Assembly (NCBI RefSeq): GCF_050003625.1
Contig: NC_134398.1
Location: forward strand, 80,694,003 to 80,758,002
Direction of reading: 5' to 3'
DNA: 64,000 nucleotides
From: Haematobia irritans
Taxonomy: Eukaryota > Arthropoda > Insecta > Diptera > Muscidae
The notes under the pieces were generated by a model. That model was not told the origin of the DNA. It saw nothing but the letters and a program-made list of their open reading frames with translations, and did no database searches. The position numbers were made by a program, and so were the translations under genes. Positions 1 through 11,548 of this stretch are shown here, piece after piece; the first letter of the stretch is position 1; each line of letters starts with the position of its first letter.

Positions 1-183
1 CTCTTTTTGGGTGTATGGTACAATAATAATACCAAACGGTACAGGTGGTACACAAAGCATGAAGGTACCATATGGTATTATGAAAGTACAAATATGGTAA
101 TGAAAATAATACCTCAGCGGTACTAATACTTATATCATAAAGGTATTGATGTATTAACTATGCGGTATTACTTTAAATACGAA
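1..183. repeat. Element terminus plus GGTA/TACC-rich segment
   Basis: The first 14 bases end in TTTTTGGGTG followed by TA, which looks like the right terminus of a CAC-type TIR element lying mostly outside the window. The rest is dense in GGTA, TACC and GGTATTA motifs in both orientations. Similar motifs occur inside the element at 36749-37342. No coding potential is visible. Confidence 0.4.
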
Positions 184-681
184 CACCCAGAAAAAGGGGC
201 TCTAATGCCAACTAAACTTTATTTTAGTTCATGAAGATTAGTTGATTTTAGATAAATTTTGCACAATATGAGTAAATGTTCCTTATTTAAATAATTTTTT
301 GCTAACTTTAATGACGTGAACTAAAAAATAAGAAAAAAAGTTGTATACAAATATAGTGCACAATTTTACTAAAAAATAAAATAGTTCATATTTTCCAAAA
401 ATGGCAGAAGTTTGCTTAAATTGAGTTCATATGTCTCTCAAATGAGTAAATTTTACTAAAATTGTACCTGTCATGAACTTCGTATAGCGCTAAAGACATT
501 TTAACAATTTTTAAATCCAATTTTTTCTTTCAACATATGAAATTTTCTTAAACAAGAGAAAAAAATTAATTATTTTTAATAAATTTTCTTCAATTTGACA
601 AAAATTATTAACTTATTTGTAACATGTTTTCTAAAATAAACCTACATTTTCTTCCACGGTGGGTTCACTTTTTTTTGGGTG
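184..681 (+). mobile_element. TIR element family A, copy 1
   Basis: A 498-bp AT-rich non-coding element. The left end is CACCCAGAAAAAGGGG and the right end is TTTTTTTTGGGTG, so the termini are short inverted repeats. Flanking dinucleotides are AA on both sides, consistent with a 2-bp target duplication. An inverted second copy is at 30379-30885, with matching order of internal motifs. It is non-autonomous; a CACTA-like assignment is inference. Confidence 0.7.
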
Positions 682-1332
682 AAAATGGTATTAATTGTGA
701 TAATACATATTTAGTTTAATAAAACACACGTAACAAAGACATTTTTGCTAGAAATTATTACAATATTTATTCGAGCTTATTGGACAGGAATATTAAGGGA
801 AATGACATCATTAAGTTACTGAAAAGAAAATGCCAGATACCCATCTCGCAAGCCTGACTATACATTTTTGCTTTAATGCATTTTATATATTAAATACATA
901 CATACATAATTTTTCATACAAAGTTCTTATTCTCTAAGTTCTATTTCCCAGCGCAGGCACTGCATGCTTCAAGTTGACAAAAAAAATTCCTCCGAATCGA
1001 AATTTTAGACAAACAAATATTGGAGTTAAAAAAGCAGTGCTTGATATAAAGGAAATGGACTGTGGTTAAAGAATTATTTACCGAAGCCGAAGCTTTTTGA
1101 GTAAGTTATTTCACATCGAATTGTCCCTGTCATGGCTGAATAAGGAGGTTGAATCACGATAACAAAAACAACAAATTTCAATATGTTCTTTACAATTTTA
1201 AGAAGACAAAATCAGCTGATAAAGGAATCGTATGGCATTGGTAAAAGTGGCAATTACTTATTCTTTCAATTGTCCTGAAAAAATAATTAAAATCCAGAGA
1301 AAAATAAAGGTTCAAATTTAATTGTGTCACCT
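682..1332. other. Intergenic, nothing recognised
   Basis: AT-rich DNA with no repeat family I recognise and no long frame. It leads into the coding-like segment that follows and could include its leader. Confidence 0.3.
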
Positions 1333-1623
1333 ATGAGTGATTGTGAAGTGGATAATTCATCCGAGGAACGCCGATATGAGACAAATAAGACTATAATACC
1401 CACCAAAGTTAAGAATGGAAGTCAGTCAAATGGATCTTCGCCATTTATTAACAAAAACAGTTTATGATGCAGTTTAAAAACTGATGTGCGTGGTATTTTG
1501 GGTCTGGAATATGTCATCAAGATACTCAAGTCATCTTTGAACAATTCTCCAGCTATGAATGCGCGAGTTTGTTTGAGATGCATTTGCTATGCAGTGTCAT
1601 TTGGAGAGCTGCAATCACCATAA
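1333..1623 (+). pseudogene. Unidentified coding-like segment with in-frame TGA
   Basis: From an ATG at 1333 the frame runs 44 codons to a TGA at 1465-1467, then stays open in the same frame for 51 more codons to a TAA at 1621-1623. In such AT-rich DNA a 97-codon frame with one stop is suggestive of past or present coding. The first part is acidic and serine/asparagine-rich (MSDCEVDNSSEERRYE...). The second part looks like a folded domain (GLEYVIKILKSSL, then a cysteine-rich ARVCLRCICYAV). I do not recognise the family. It may be a pseudogene, an exon of a gene extending leftward, or a gene with readthrough. Confidence 0.3.
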
Positions 1624-1979
1624 ACATATGATTTTGACATCTTAAAATTTTGTCGAAATAAAAAAATTGTAATCATATGGGCCCATGATTTAACCTTCTT
1701 GTTCAGCCATGGTCCCAATGTTGAATTTGTCTCAGTCAAAACAACCAGTACAAATAAAACGTAAAAAACTACAAAAAAAAACGTTTTTATCATTATAATA
1801 TCAAACTACAGAATTTTGAGGATTTTTCATATGCGACACATTTCAATTTGACGACAAACCTCATCCTCAAGATAATATTTGACAAAATAACTGTATGTAT
1901 GTATGTTGAATATTAGCATTTCTCCAGTCCTTATGTTTATTGGATGCGTTTGATTCTCAAACTTGAAACTTAGCAAATA
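1624..1979. other. Intergenic, nothing recognised
   Basis: AT-rich spacer between the coding-like segment and the Y1 repeat. The short minus-strand frame here shows no domain. Confidence 0.3.
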
Positions 1980-3420
1980 CAACAAGTAAGGAAAGTCTAA
2001 AGTCGAGCGGGGCCGACTATATTATACCCTTCACCCCTATGTAGGCCAACATTTGTGTTACCATCTCAACTACTTCACATTTGCTGGAAGCTATATAAAG
2101 AAGACAATTATTTTACTTCTACAAAATCTCTAGAATTAAAATTTAAATCGACTAACGCTATCCAGTTAATTGGAGGGAACTTCCATTGAAAATGGGTCTA
2201 AAATGAGTAACAGTCTACCATATTTCCTCAACTGTGGTGTACGTATATATGGGAGCTATATATAATCTGAACCGATTTTGACTAAATTTGACATGTATAG
2301 TTAGAATAATAATTCTGCTATATATGCGAAATTTCAAGTAAATGGGAGTATAACTTTGGCCCTCCTGGTCATATGAGTGCAAATCGGACGGAAGATATAT
2401 ATGGGAGCCATATCTAAATCTGAACCGATTTCAACCAAATTTGGCACAGTTACCGATACTACTAAACGTACTCCTTGTGCGAAATTTGAAGCAAATCACG
2501 GAAAACCCCAGGATTTTGAGGCCATATAAGTTCAAATCGGACGAAAGATATATATGGGAGCTATATCTAAACCTGAATCGATTTTGACCATATTTGGCAC
2601 ATACAATAGTATCGTTAAAAGTACCGCTTGTGCAAAATTTGAAGTAAGTCAGGGCAAAACTCTGGCTTTTGAGACCATATAAGTCCAAATCGGGCGAAAG
2701 ATATATATGGGAGCTATATCTAAATCTGAATCAAAATTTGACACATTTAACGATACTATTAAAGGTACCCCTTGTGCAAAATTTGAAGCAAATCACGGCA
2801 AAACTCTGGCTTTTGTGGCCATATAAGTTCAAATCGGACGAAAGATATATATGGGAGCTATATCTAAATTTGAACCGATTTCAATCAAATTTACCAAGCA
2901 TTGGTAGAATGTCAATTATACCCTCTTTGCAAAATTTCACGAGGATCTGTAGTAAACTTTGGCCTCTGTGGTCATATGAGTCTAAATCGGACGAAAGATA
3001 TATAGGGGAGCTATATCTAAATCTGAACCGATTTGGCTGATATTTTGCAAGATTTTCGCGATTCATAAAATATTTGGATGTACGGTATTTCAAGAAAATC
3101 GGTTGATAAACACTCTAACTATGACCAAATCGGGGATAAATATATATGGCAGCTATATCTAAATCTGAACCGATTTTTTCCAAAACCAATAGCGATTGTC
3201 TCTGTCCCAAGAAACGGCTCTATGCCAAATTTGAGGACGGTCGGACTTAAATTGCGAGCTATACTTTGTGCACAAAATTACATCGCTAAATCGACTCAGA
3301 ATTTAATTCTAAGCCGATCGGTATACTAAAAGATGGGTCTATGACCACTATTTCTTGGCGTTACATACAAATGCACAAACTTATTATACCCTGTACCACA
3401 GCAGTGGTGAAGGGTATAAA
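1980..3420 (+). repeat. Tandem-unit interspersed repeat, family Y copy 1
   Basis: It begins with ACAAGTAAGGAAAGTC and a GC-rich GGGGCCGAC motif, then TATTATACCC. It contains several diverged units of about 150 bp built on GACGAAAGATATATATGGGAG, CTATATCTAAATCTGAACCG and CAAATTTGGCACA. It ends near CTGTACCACAGCAGTGGTG followed by AAGGGTATA, which is self-complementary. Frames inside the units (for example 2669-3040) are repeat artefacts. The termini resemble those of families X and W in this window. Confidence 0.75.
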
Positions 3421-3690
3421 AACCATCCTTGGAATATTAGTTTGGTGTTTGATGTCAACTCGATTTCAAACTTTCTACGCATATCGAATATCGATGATTA
3501 GCAACAAAGGTAATCCATGGTACACTAATAATAGTTGTGTTCCTTTACATTACTCGTGCCAAAAGTAGTAAAATAGGAAATTCAGAAATTCTTTAAAACG
3601 GAAAAATAGTAAAGATGGAAGATGTTAAAAATTAATAAATTAATTATGTGAAGTGAAAGTTTTTATACAAACATAAGCGAAATTAAGTTG
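3421..3690. other. Spacer, nothing recognised
   Basis: Short AT-rich spacer between two Y-family repeats. No gene or repeat recognised. Confidence 0.3.
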
Positions 3691-4424
3691 GATTGCTCTA
3701 TATAAGCATTAATGCCGCATCCATGGCAACTGTGTCTAAAAATTTTTGTTATCATCTTAACACCTTCCAATTTGTTGAGAGCTATAAAAAGGTTTATATT
3801 TCCAAATTTTTTAAACTTTCACGAAATCGCTAGACTCAAAAATTAACTCGGTCATGACTGGGACGTACCACAATGTTAGTAAATAATGCAAATATTTAAA
3901 TTGGATAAAATTTTGCAAATCTGCATTTATGATTTATCGGTCGATATATGAATTAGAGTATAGGTAAATTGGAATCATTTTTTCGAGTTTTCGACTTAGC
4001 AGTGACGATTTTACAAGGAATATGTGGGTATTTTGCTCATATGTGCTAAAATCGGAAGAACTTATAACATATAACATATATGAGGGCTTTGTCTACTTCT
4101 GAGCCGATTTTGATAAAATTTGGCACACATTGCTAAAATTTTTATTAAACTCTCAGTGCAAAACTTCAAAAGTTTCGAAATGAAACTTTGGCCTCCGTGG
4201 TCATATGAATCTAAATCGGGCGAAAGATATATATGGGAGTTACATCTAAATCTGAACCGATTTTCACTAAATTTGACATGCGTAGCCAGAATGTTAGTCC
4301 TACCCTCTGTGCAAAACTTCAAGTAAATCGGAGTGTAATTTTGACCTCTGGGGCCATATAAGTGCTTATCGGATGGCAGCTATATCTAAATCTGAACCAG
4401 TTTAAATTAAATTTAGCATGTATA

Positions 4425-5083
4425 CACTGAAACAAATATTGACCTAATATGGAAGATTATGCCACTTAAATTTTAGGGCTCAAAATTTACACAATGCTAA
4501 AGAAAAAATTCTTTAAAACAATGACATTTTAATTAAAAGTAAGTTTATAATCCTTGCTTCAAAATTTTTTTTCATTAAATATAAGACGCAAATCTTGAAA
4601 TTTTGCGTCTCTCTGCTGAAGTTGTAGATCTTTGAAGTAAGGCATATTTTCCTTAAAATAAAGAAAAACATTTTTAATTTAAAGAAATCGTCTTTAACTC
4701 AACTGACATATTGCATTTTTAAATTTAAGATAAAAAAAATATAGGCTAAGACTTATTTTAAGGATTTGCATCTTTGGTTTAAAGTTTTGTTAGCATTAAT
4801 AAAACTGTTTTTACTTTGAAGTACCTGGCATAATTTGGATTTTGAAATTGGAATTTGTTTGTACATAAATACCTCTATTAATATATCGCAAAATGAATAT
4901 AAAAACTCGGTGAATGAGATCTGTATCCAATTTTAATTTTATTGATCCTAGATTTAAAGCCAGGGAGATGCGTAAAAATATCTTTATTTTAAAGAAGCCC
5001 CATCTTTGGCTCGGAATCAATACCAAAATCCTTAAGGGAAGGTCAAAATCTTTGGATCCAAGTAAACTTCTTTTTTTTGAGTG
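4425..5083. mobile_element. TIR element family F, copy in Y2
   Basis: A 659-bp element with left end CACTGAAACAAATATT and right end CTTTTTTTTGAGTG, flanked by TA on both sides. The right part carries the family F signature CATCTTTGGCTCGGAATCAA and AAAATCTTTGGATCC, also seen at 22354-22534, 30060-30121 and 48480-48567. The frame at 4811-5104 has no recognisable domain and is probably not a gene. Confidence 0.7.
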
Positions 5084-5233
5084 TAGTAAAAATGTTAATT
5101 CCATTCCCTGTGCGCAATTTTAGGTAAATCGGAGTGAAATTTTGACATACGGTGGTCATATGATTGTAAATCGGACGACAGATATATATGGGAGCTATAT
5201 CTAAATCTGAACCGATTTCAACCAAATTCTGTA

Positions 5234-6659
5234 CACCCAGAAAAAAGTGACCGCTTCTTTAAGTTAAAATGAACTCATTGTTAAGAAAGTTGAACTTCGT
5301 ATAGCGCCAAAGACATTTTTAATTGTTTGAACGATGTGATTTTCGTAGAAATTAGGAATAATGCATTCCATATATTAGTTAACATTTTCCTATATTTATA
5401 TACCACTATACTACAGAATGAAAAAATTTAACTAATTTGAATTCATATATGGAATGATTTTATTGAAATTTTTTCATTCATTTCGACAAATCTTACACAT
5501 TTGTGGTAAAAGTTTTACTTCATAATTAGAACTGCTTACCTTCGTTTTTAAATACAATTTTATTTATTTCTATAAGCAATTTTATCTTCAATAAAAGACA
5601 TGTTTTATTAATATATTGAATATATTTATTAAGAATCAACAGCATCGAATCTCTTTGAAATATTAGTTTATTATTCCACTATTTCCAATTTCCGTGTGAT
5701 ATTATCAACTGTAAAACGCACTTTTTCTTCTTCTTGTACTTTTCACTTTTAATAAGTTGCTGCCTAACGATTTTGTCCTCCTTTTACAATTTCAATACCT
5801 ACAAATATAAAAAATCATAAAACATTTTTGTTGCAAAAGGTTAGCGTCACTGAATATTACCTGATAATTGAAGATTCCAAAATGAAGACAAATGAAAGGG
5901 TTGTTATTCTGCTGGTGTTTTCTTTCTTTATACACTATCACGAGCATTGATAGATTTATTTAAAAAAACGAAAATTTTTCTCACTAATTTAAAATAACAA
6001 ATATTTTATTTGTTTTTTATTATATTATTTTACCATATTATTTTTTAACAATCTCTCCGTATACCAAAACAACGTGATTCCAACTAAAAAAACAACCGAC
6101 GCGCAAATATATCGATTACACCCACGCGCAAACACATCAATTACGATGACAGGTATCGATTACAGGTAGACAATAGAAATTTAGGAAAATTTCCTATATT
6201 CTAACAAGTGTGTTTCCTTAAGTTTTGAAAGGATTGCATACTTCTTAGTACGAATGAACTAAAATATTTTTCTATGCCAAGTGTTGTTCGTATGTATGAA
6301 AAACTTTCTATTATAAAGGAAGTCGCAATTATCATTTTATACGAAATTTTACTAATTTTGAGGAAACTTGGTTTTAGTTCGGTTTTTGTTTATTTTTACG
6401 AATGCTTTGTTATCAGTGAATAAAATTTTCTTTTTCAGTAGTAAATTCTTATACCGAGCGAAGAAAATAGTATGAGTAAAATTCCATGCCTTATTCTAGT
6501 TAATGAACTATTCCTAACTGCTTACAGTTTAGGATTTTTTTACTGAAACGAGTAAATTTTATTATTTTTCACAAAAATTTACCTTAATGGAAATAAAATG
6601 GATAAACTATATTTATGAAAAATTTTTCCTTTAGTTTCGAAGGCACTTTTTTCTGGGTG
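5234..6659 (+). mobile_element. TIR element family B, copy 1
   Basis: A 1.43-kb element with TIRs CACCCAGAAAAAAGTG and its complement, flanked by TA/TA. It is one of five very similar copies (others at 14440-15874, 31137-32609, 34780-36216, and inverted at 37431-38847). No transposase is visible. All copies keep a stretch that on the minus strand reads as a short ATG frame, a GTAATATT donor and a TTTGTAG acceptor. Assignment to CACTA-like elements is inference from 5'-CAC ends and variable 2-bp duplications. Confidence 0.8.
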
Positions 6660-7098
6660 TATGCATATTTTTATTGTTAATTCTATTCCCTGTGCAAAAT
6701 TACGTAAGTCGGAGTAAAACCTTTGCCTCTGGGGCCATAGGAGTGTAAATCAGGCGAAATCTATATATGGGAGCTTTATCTAAATCTGAACCGATTTGAC
6801 TGATATTCTGAAAAATTTGCGAGACTCACAAAACTTTTGTTTATACGAAATTGGAAGAAGATCGGGTGATAAATACGTCATTTATGAGCGGATGGGTTAT
6901 AAATATATATATGACAGCTATATCTAAATCTGAACCGATAATATAGAGAATGTCTTTGAGCCGAGAAAAGACCCTATGCCAAATTTTAGACAATCAGACT
7001 TAAACTGCGATCTGGACTTTGTACACAAAAATACATCAATAGACAGACGGACATCGCTAAATCGACTCAGAATTTAATTCTAAGCCGATCGGTATATA

Positions 7099-7314
7099 CC
7101 GAACACCAAAGAGTTTTTCAGTAATGCTGGTGACATTTCTGAGTGTCTCAAAGCTTACCCAAGTGGTTTCACTACAATGTGAAACGCCGTACGGACTCGG
7201 CTATAAAAAGGAAGTCCCTTGTCATTGAGCTTAACATGGAATCGGGCAGCACTCAGTGATAAGAGAGAAGTTCACCACTGAGCCTGGTATATCGGGCTGC
7301 CACCTAACCTAACC
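7099..7314 (+). mobile_element. tRNA-derived SINE, copy 1 (head lost)
   Basis: The body reads CCGAACACCAAAGAG, then GCCGTACGGACTCGGCTATA, then GTTCACCACTGAGCC and ends GGGCTGCCACCTAACCTAACC. The same body is present at 18243-18474. The tRNA-like head and part of the tail are missing. The tail matches the 3' end of the LINE at 61468-61535, which would be its retrotransposition partner (inference). Confidence 0.75.
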
Positions 7315-7913
7315 GATTACTGAATATTGCGTTTTACTCAGTAATGGGAACAATAGAACAACCCATTTTTACTTTCTATTTATAACCGCAATCTAAAGCT
7401 AAACACCCCCATTTATCACCCTATTCGCTGGTAAACTACAAAAGGATGATGTATTTTATAGTTTTGTCCTAAAAATATTCAATATATAATATTCCAAATA
7501 ACTAATTTTCTTTTTTTATTTGGTAATAATATTATAATATGTATTTTATAATAATAAATATGAATTACTATTGGATACATTTTTCTTTTTAAACACAAAC
7601 TTTTCGGAAATGGCGGCCCTTTCTGAACGATATCTTTATATATAGTGCTTCTCTGTAATAACATATATTGAATACTATTTCTCAAAGGTAAATACTCGGA
7701 AAAAAGCTCCCACTATGCCAAAGATTTACAGCCGTATTCATAAAAAGTTAATCGACGTTTATAAACGACTATTTCGTGAAAAATAGCATTCATAAACGAT
7801 TAATAGCTTACCAAACCTTTAATAATTCTTTGGTAAGTTGTAAAAATTTATTGTAGAATGCTTGTTTTAGACAATGCCTAATAATTTTTCACTGTTTTAT
7901 GCTATTTCGTATA
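7315..7913. other. Intergenic, nothing firm
   Basis: AT-rich. Short inverted motifs (TTCATAAA/TTTATAAACG) at 7735-7860 suggest the host of the mariner may itself be an old element. No gene seen. Confidence 0.3.
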
Positions 7914-9184
7914 AAGGGTGATACGGTCAAAATTTGGTCAAGGGAAAACGCGTGTAAATCGGTGAAATCGTTTATTTAAAAAATCAAATTAAATTTCTTT
8001 TTCAAGTTCAATTAGTATAAAATTCAGGAAAAATATTCAGTTAGGCTTTCGCTTTTCCAAATCCTAATTGCCGGGCCTCACGCTTGACACCTTCCATCAG
8101 ATTTTGTACAGCCACCTTGTCCACCTTCTTCGCCGCAGAAAGCCAGTTTGCCTTGAACTGCTGCTCGCCCTTAGCAGTTTTTTTGGTCTTCTTTAGGTTC
8201 CGCTTGACAATAGCCCAGTATTTCTCAATTGGGCGGAGCTCTGGCGTGTTGGGAGGGTTCTTGTCCTTGGGAACCACCTGCACTTTGTTGGCGGCGTACA
8301 ACTCCATGGCCTTTTTACCGTAATGGCAATATGCCAAATCCGGCCAAAACAGTACGGAATAACCGTGTTTCTTCAGGAAAGGCAGCAGACGTTTATTCAA
8401 ACACTCTTTCACGTAAATTTCTTGGTTGACAGTCCCGGAAGCTATGAAACTGCTGCTTTTCAAGCCACAGGTACAGATGGCTTCCCAAACCAGATATTTC
8501 TTTGCGAACTTTGTGCTTGAACATATCTGCTACCTTTCCCCTTCCTTTTGCCGTATAAAACTCCTGTCCCGGAAGCTGCTTGTAGTCGGCTTTGACGTAG
8601 GTTTCGTCGTCCATTACCACGCAGTCAAACTTCGTCAGCATCGTCGTGTACAGCCTCCGGGATCGCGCTTTGGCCGTCGTATTTTGTTTATCATCGCGAT
8701 TTGGAGTCACTAACTTCTTGTAAGTCGATAGTCCGGCTCGTTTCGATGCACGGTTGTAGACGATACACCCAGCTTATTTGCGGCACCTCGGAGAGAGAGG
8801 TTAGGGTTTCGCTTGAAACTACCGGCAACTCTCTTTGTCGTCTCAGCGGATTCCGGTTTTCGATTTCCCCCCGATCCAGACTTCCTGGCTGTCGACAAAC
8901 GTTCCCCAAACACTTTAATTACATTTGTAACGGTCGATTTGGCAACTTTCAGCGATTTTGCCAGCTTTGCGTGCGAGTAGCTCGGATTTTCGCTATGCTC
9001 GAGCAAAATTTTGATACGCTACTCTTCTTGCTTGGACGGCATTTTGACAACTGAAGAGTGAATTCCAAAATCAAAATAGGAGCAACATTCTACACACACA
9101 CACCTTCAAAATGAGGGGTGTTCAGGTTTTTTAAATGCAAAATTGAAAGAAATACGTCAAGTTTATATTGACCGTATCACCCTT
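7914..9184 (-). mobile_element. DD37E (ITmD37E-type) mariner element
   Basis: A 1271-bp element with inverted ends AAGGGTGATACGGTCAA and its complement, flanked by TA on both sides (7912-7913 and 9185-9186). It contains one transposase gene on the minus strand that is broken. The TA duplication and the D37E catalytic spacing fit the IS630-Tc1-mariner superfamily. Confidence 0.85.
8041..9042 (-). pseudogene. DD37E mariner-family transposase, broken
   Basis: Reading right to left the protein runs from MPSKQEE at 9042, through an N-terminal helix-turn-helix region (SYSHAKLAKSLKVAKSTVTN, then LRGAANKLGVSSTTVHRN), to the catalytic core. The catalytic signatures are VVMDDETYVKADY, LFWPDLAYCHYGKKAMELYA and LRPIEKYWAIVK. 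There are 37 residues between the second Asp and the Glu, so this is DD37E. It is about 330 codons, normal for the family. It is dead: a TAG at 9019-9021 (codon 8), a frameshift near 8720 and another near 8515. All three catalytic residues are still readable across the frames. It would have cut and pasted the surrounding element at TA sites. Confidence 0.85.
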
Positions 9185-9664
9185 TATCACTATGTGTCAA
9201 TACGTATAAAATGGGCGATATTTTCTTATAAAAACCCTGTTTTTATGCATTTTTTCCAAATACTAAACCAAATAAGAGAACTGCACAATTCATACCTACA
9301 AATATTATTTAAATTTATCGTCATCTTAAACTTCCTTTACACGCAAAAAAATAATTCTTTCCTCCCAAACGAAATTTTAGACAAGCAAAGTTCGTTTCTC
9401 ATTTGCTTTTCGCTGTAAGGAAGTGTATTTGGAAGAAAAGTTTATACTTTTTGTGATAAACGTTTATTCTTTTCCAGGATGTAAAAACAATTTCATAAAG
9501 ACAAACTCAAAAAAAAAACATTGTTTTCTTGCTAATTGCATTTTCCCTCACATCTTTCTCACATCCACGAGTTTTTTTTAGTTCTTAACACCTTTTTCTT
9601 GTAATACAAACAATGTAGAAGAAATTATACGATTTTATAAATTTTTAAAATTTTTTTACCTTTC

Positions 9665-9733
9665 GCCTGGACGGAGAATCGAACCGCGGACCATGCACTT
9701 TGTAAGCCAACACACTAACCACTGAGCTATGTA
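9665..9733 (-). other. tRNA-like Pol III module (minus)
   Basis: On the minus strand it holds TAGCTCAGTGG, a full match to the tRNA A box, and GGTTCGATTCT, a near match to the B box, at tRNA-like spacing. The middle reads GGCTTACAAA, as in an anticodon loop. The acceptor stem does not pair well, so it is a tRNA-derived relic rather than a working tRNA. Confidence 0.7.
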
Positions 9734-9850
9734 CCTGTTATGGTCATCAATAGATAAATATCCATATAAGTTATATTTATATAGCATAGCTTGCGGCGCC
9801 CACGAACCGAATAAACAAAGTTTATTTAACAGAAACAAACATTTAGTTTG

Positions 9851-9923
9851 GGACCGTGGAGCAGTGGTTGCTACGTCCGACTTGCATGCCAAGGGTCGTG
9901 GGTTCGATCCCTGCTTCGGCCAA
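9851..9923 (+). other. tRNA-like Pol III module (plus) with T-run
   Basis: A-box-like TGGAGCAGTGG and B-box GGTTCGATCCC, with CTTGCATGCC between, followed two bases after the tRNA-like end by a run of at least 13 T from 9926, the form of a Pol III terminator. The sequence from GTCGTGGGTTCGATCC on closely resembles the head of the local SINE. Confidence 0.7.
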
Positions 9924-10249
9924 AGTTTTTTTTTTTTTTACATATATTCCAAATATGTTCGGAAGATTCCGAAAAAATGTTCAACATTACATTGTGGTAT
10001 ATTAAATTTTGAACTGTAAAATGTGTCTTATTAAAGACCTAAAGTCAGAAAAGAACAGTGTTTGATATAAACGAAATGGACTGTGTTGTTGTTTCAAAAA
10101 TAACTTTTTTTATTGAAAAAATAAAAATTTTGTAACAAACGAATTTTTTTGGTGATAAAAGTTTAAAATTTTCGAAGCAATTCAAAAAACTCTAACAAAA
10201 GAAAAACGTTTTCGGTACACGTTTTCCAAACGTTTTTTTTCTTTGCGTG

Positions 10250-10552
10250 TAGTTACTTTAATGAAAAATGCGTTGAAAATTAGCTCGAGAAATTACATTG
10301 ATGAATTCCATTAGATTAATAATGAGTTTTTTATAACAATAGACTTGATATTAGAATACAATCCGGTTCGATTAATACAAATATCGATACTAACATATTG
10401 ACTATTTATAAAATAATTGTATATAGTGAGTAATACCATCTATTTAATTTAACCTGGAAAGTTATGTTTCGCCACAAAATCATTAAAATGCTTTGTTAAG
10501 ATCAACCGGATATAATTCGTTCTTCATCACTGCGATGAAAAATTTCGAATGA
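10250..10552. other. Spacer, nothing recognised
   Basis: AT-rich DNA between the family G element and the hAT element. No feature seen. Confidence 0.3.
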
Positions 10553-11290
10553 AACTGTTAAAAAGAGAGTTTTATTTATCCGTCATAAATAGAACTCTTT
10601 TTACTAGTTTTATTTTTTCCTTCAGAAAATGATACTCTTTTTTGGAGGTTTAATTTGTTCTTCAGAAAATAAACCTCATAAAACTCATACACGATAAGTT
10701 AAAAACTATTTTTCGAACATGACTAGTCATCTTAATTTACCCCAAGTTTCCATTGATGTCCAGACACGATGCAATTTTACCTACTTGATGCTAAAAAGCT
10801 TAATGCGTTACAAATATTTCTGCTGGAAAAATGTCGATGCCGCGTTTAATCTAAGTCAGTCAAAATGATACAGATTTATTGAAGTGCGTTCGTGACTTAG
10901 CGAATGACTTCTGATTGAAAAATGTCGATGTCGCGCTTAATCTAAGTCAGTCCGAATGGGAAAGCGTGCACGCAAAAAAATAATTCTTTCCTCCCAAACG
11001 AAATTTTAGACAAACAAAGTTCGTTTCTCATTTGCTTTTCGCTGTAAGGAAGTGTATTTGGAAGAAAAGTATATACTTTTTGTGATAAACGTTTATTCTT
11101 TTCCAGGATGTAAAAACAATTTCATAAAGCCTAGCTAAAAAAAAACATTATTTTCTTGCTAATTGCATTGTCCCTCACATCTTTCTCACATCCACGAGGA
11201 TTTTTAGTTCTTAACACCTTTTCCTGTAATACCAACAATGTAGAAGAAATTATACGATTTTATAAATTGTTAAAATTTTTTTTACCTTTC

Positions 11291-11359
11291 GCCTGGACGG
11301 AGAATCGAACCGCGGACCATGCACATTGTAAGCCAACACACTAACCACTGAGCTATGTA
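11291..11359 (-). other. tRNA-like Pol III module (minus), G copy 2
   Basis: Same A box (TAGCTCAGTGG) and B-box-like GGTTCGATTCT on the minus strand as in G copy 1, with GGCTTACAATG between them. Confidence 0.7.
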
Positions 11360-11476
11360 CCTGTTATGGTCATCAATAGATAAATATCAATATAAGTTAT
11401 ATTTATATAGCATAGCTTGCGGCGCCCACGAACCGAATAAACAAAGTTTATTTAACAGAAACAAACACTTAGTTTG

Positions 11477-11548
11477 GCACCGTGGAGCAGTGGTAGCTAC
11501 GTCCGACTCTCATGCCAAGGGTCGTGGGTTCGATCCCTGCTTCGGCCA
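11477..11548 (+). other. tRNA-like Pol III module (plus), G copy 2
   Basis: TGGAGCAGTGG and GGTTCGATCCC followed by a T-run from 11552. The middle differs from copy 1 (CTCTCATGCC against CTTGCATGCC), so the two copies have drifted within the presumed anticodon loop. Confidence 0.7.

Larger units (their letters stand above)
3691..7098 (+). repeat. Family Y repeat copy 2, interrupted by two elements
   Basis: Same unit structure as the Y1 repeat at 1980-3420. It is split by TIR elements at 4425-5083 and 5234-6659. Joining the flanks of each insertion with one TA removed gives sequence matching the Y unit order (ATTCCCTGTGCGCAAT on one side and a matching unit at 6680). The end (GCTAAATCGACTCAG, then CTAAGCCGATCGGTATA) matches the end region of Y1 near 3290. 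Confidence 0.7.
9340..10249. mobile_element. TIR element family G, copy 1, with paired tRNA-like modules
   Basis: A 910-bp element with ends CACGCAAAAAAATAATTC and CTTTGCGTG, flanked by TA/TA. It has no transposase. It contains two tRNA-like sequences in divergent orientation (9665-9733 minus and 9851-9923 plus) about 115 bp apart. A near-identical copy is at 10969-11888. Frames at 9656-9892 and 9729-10019 simply run through the tRNA-like parts. Confidence 0.8.

Noticed and set aside
1587..1793. Minus-strand 68-residue frame with a hydrophobic N-terminus, possible secreted peptide
   Set aside because: No homology recognised, it overlaps the coding-like plus frame, and AT-rich DNA easily yields hydrophobic runs.
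5234..6659. Family B as an LTR retrotransposon or solo LTR
   Set aside because: The ends are inverted, not direct TG...CA, and duplications are 2 bp instead of 4-6 bp.
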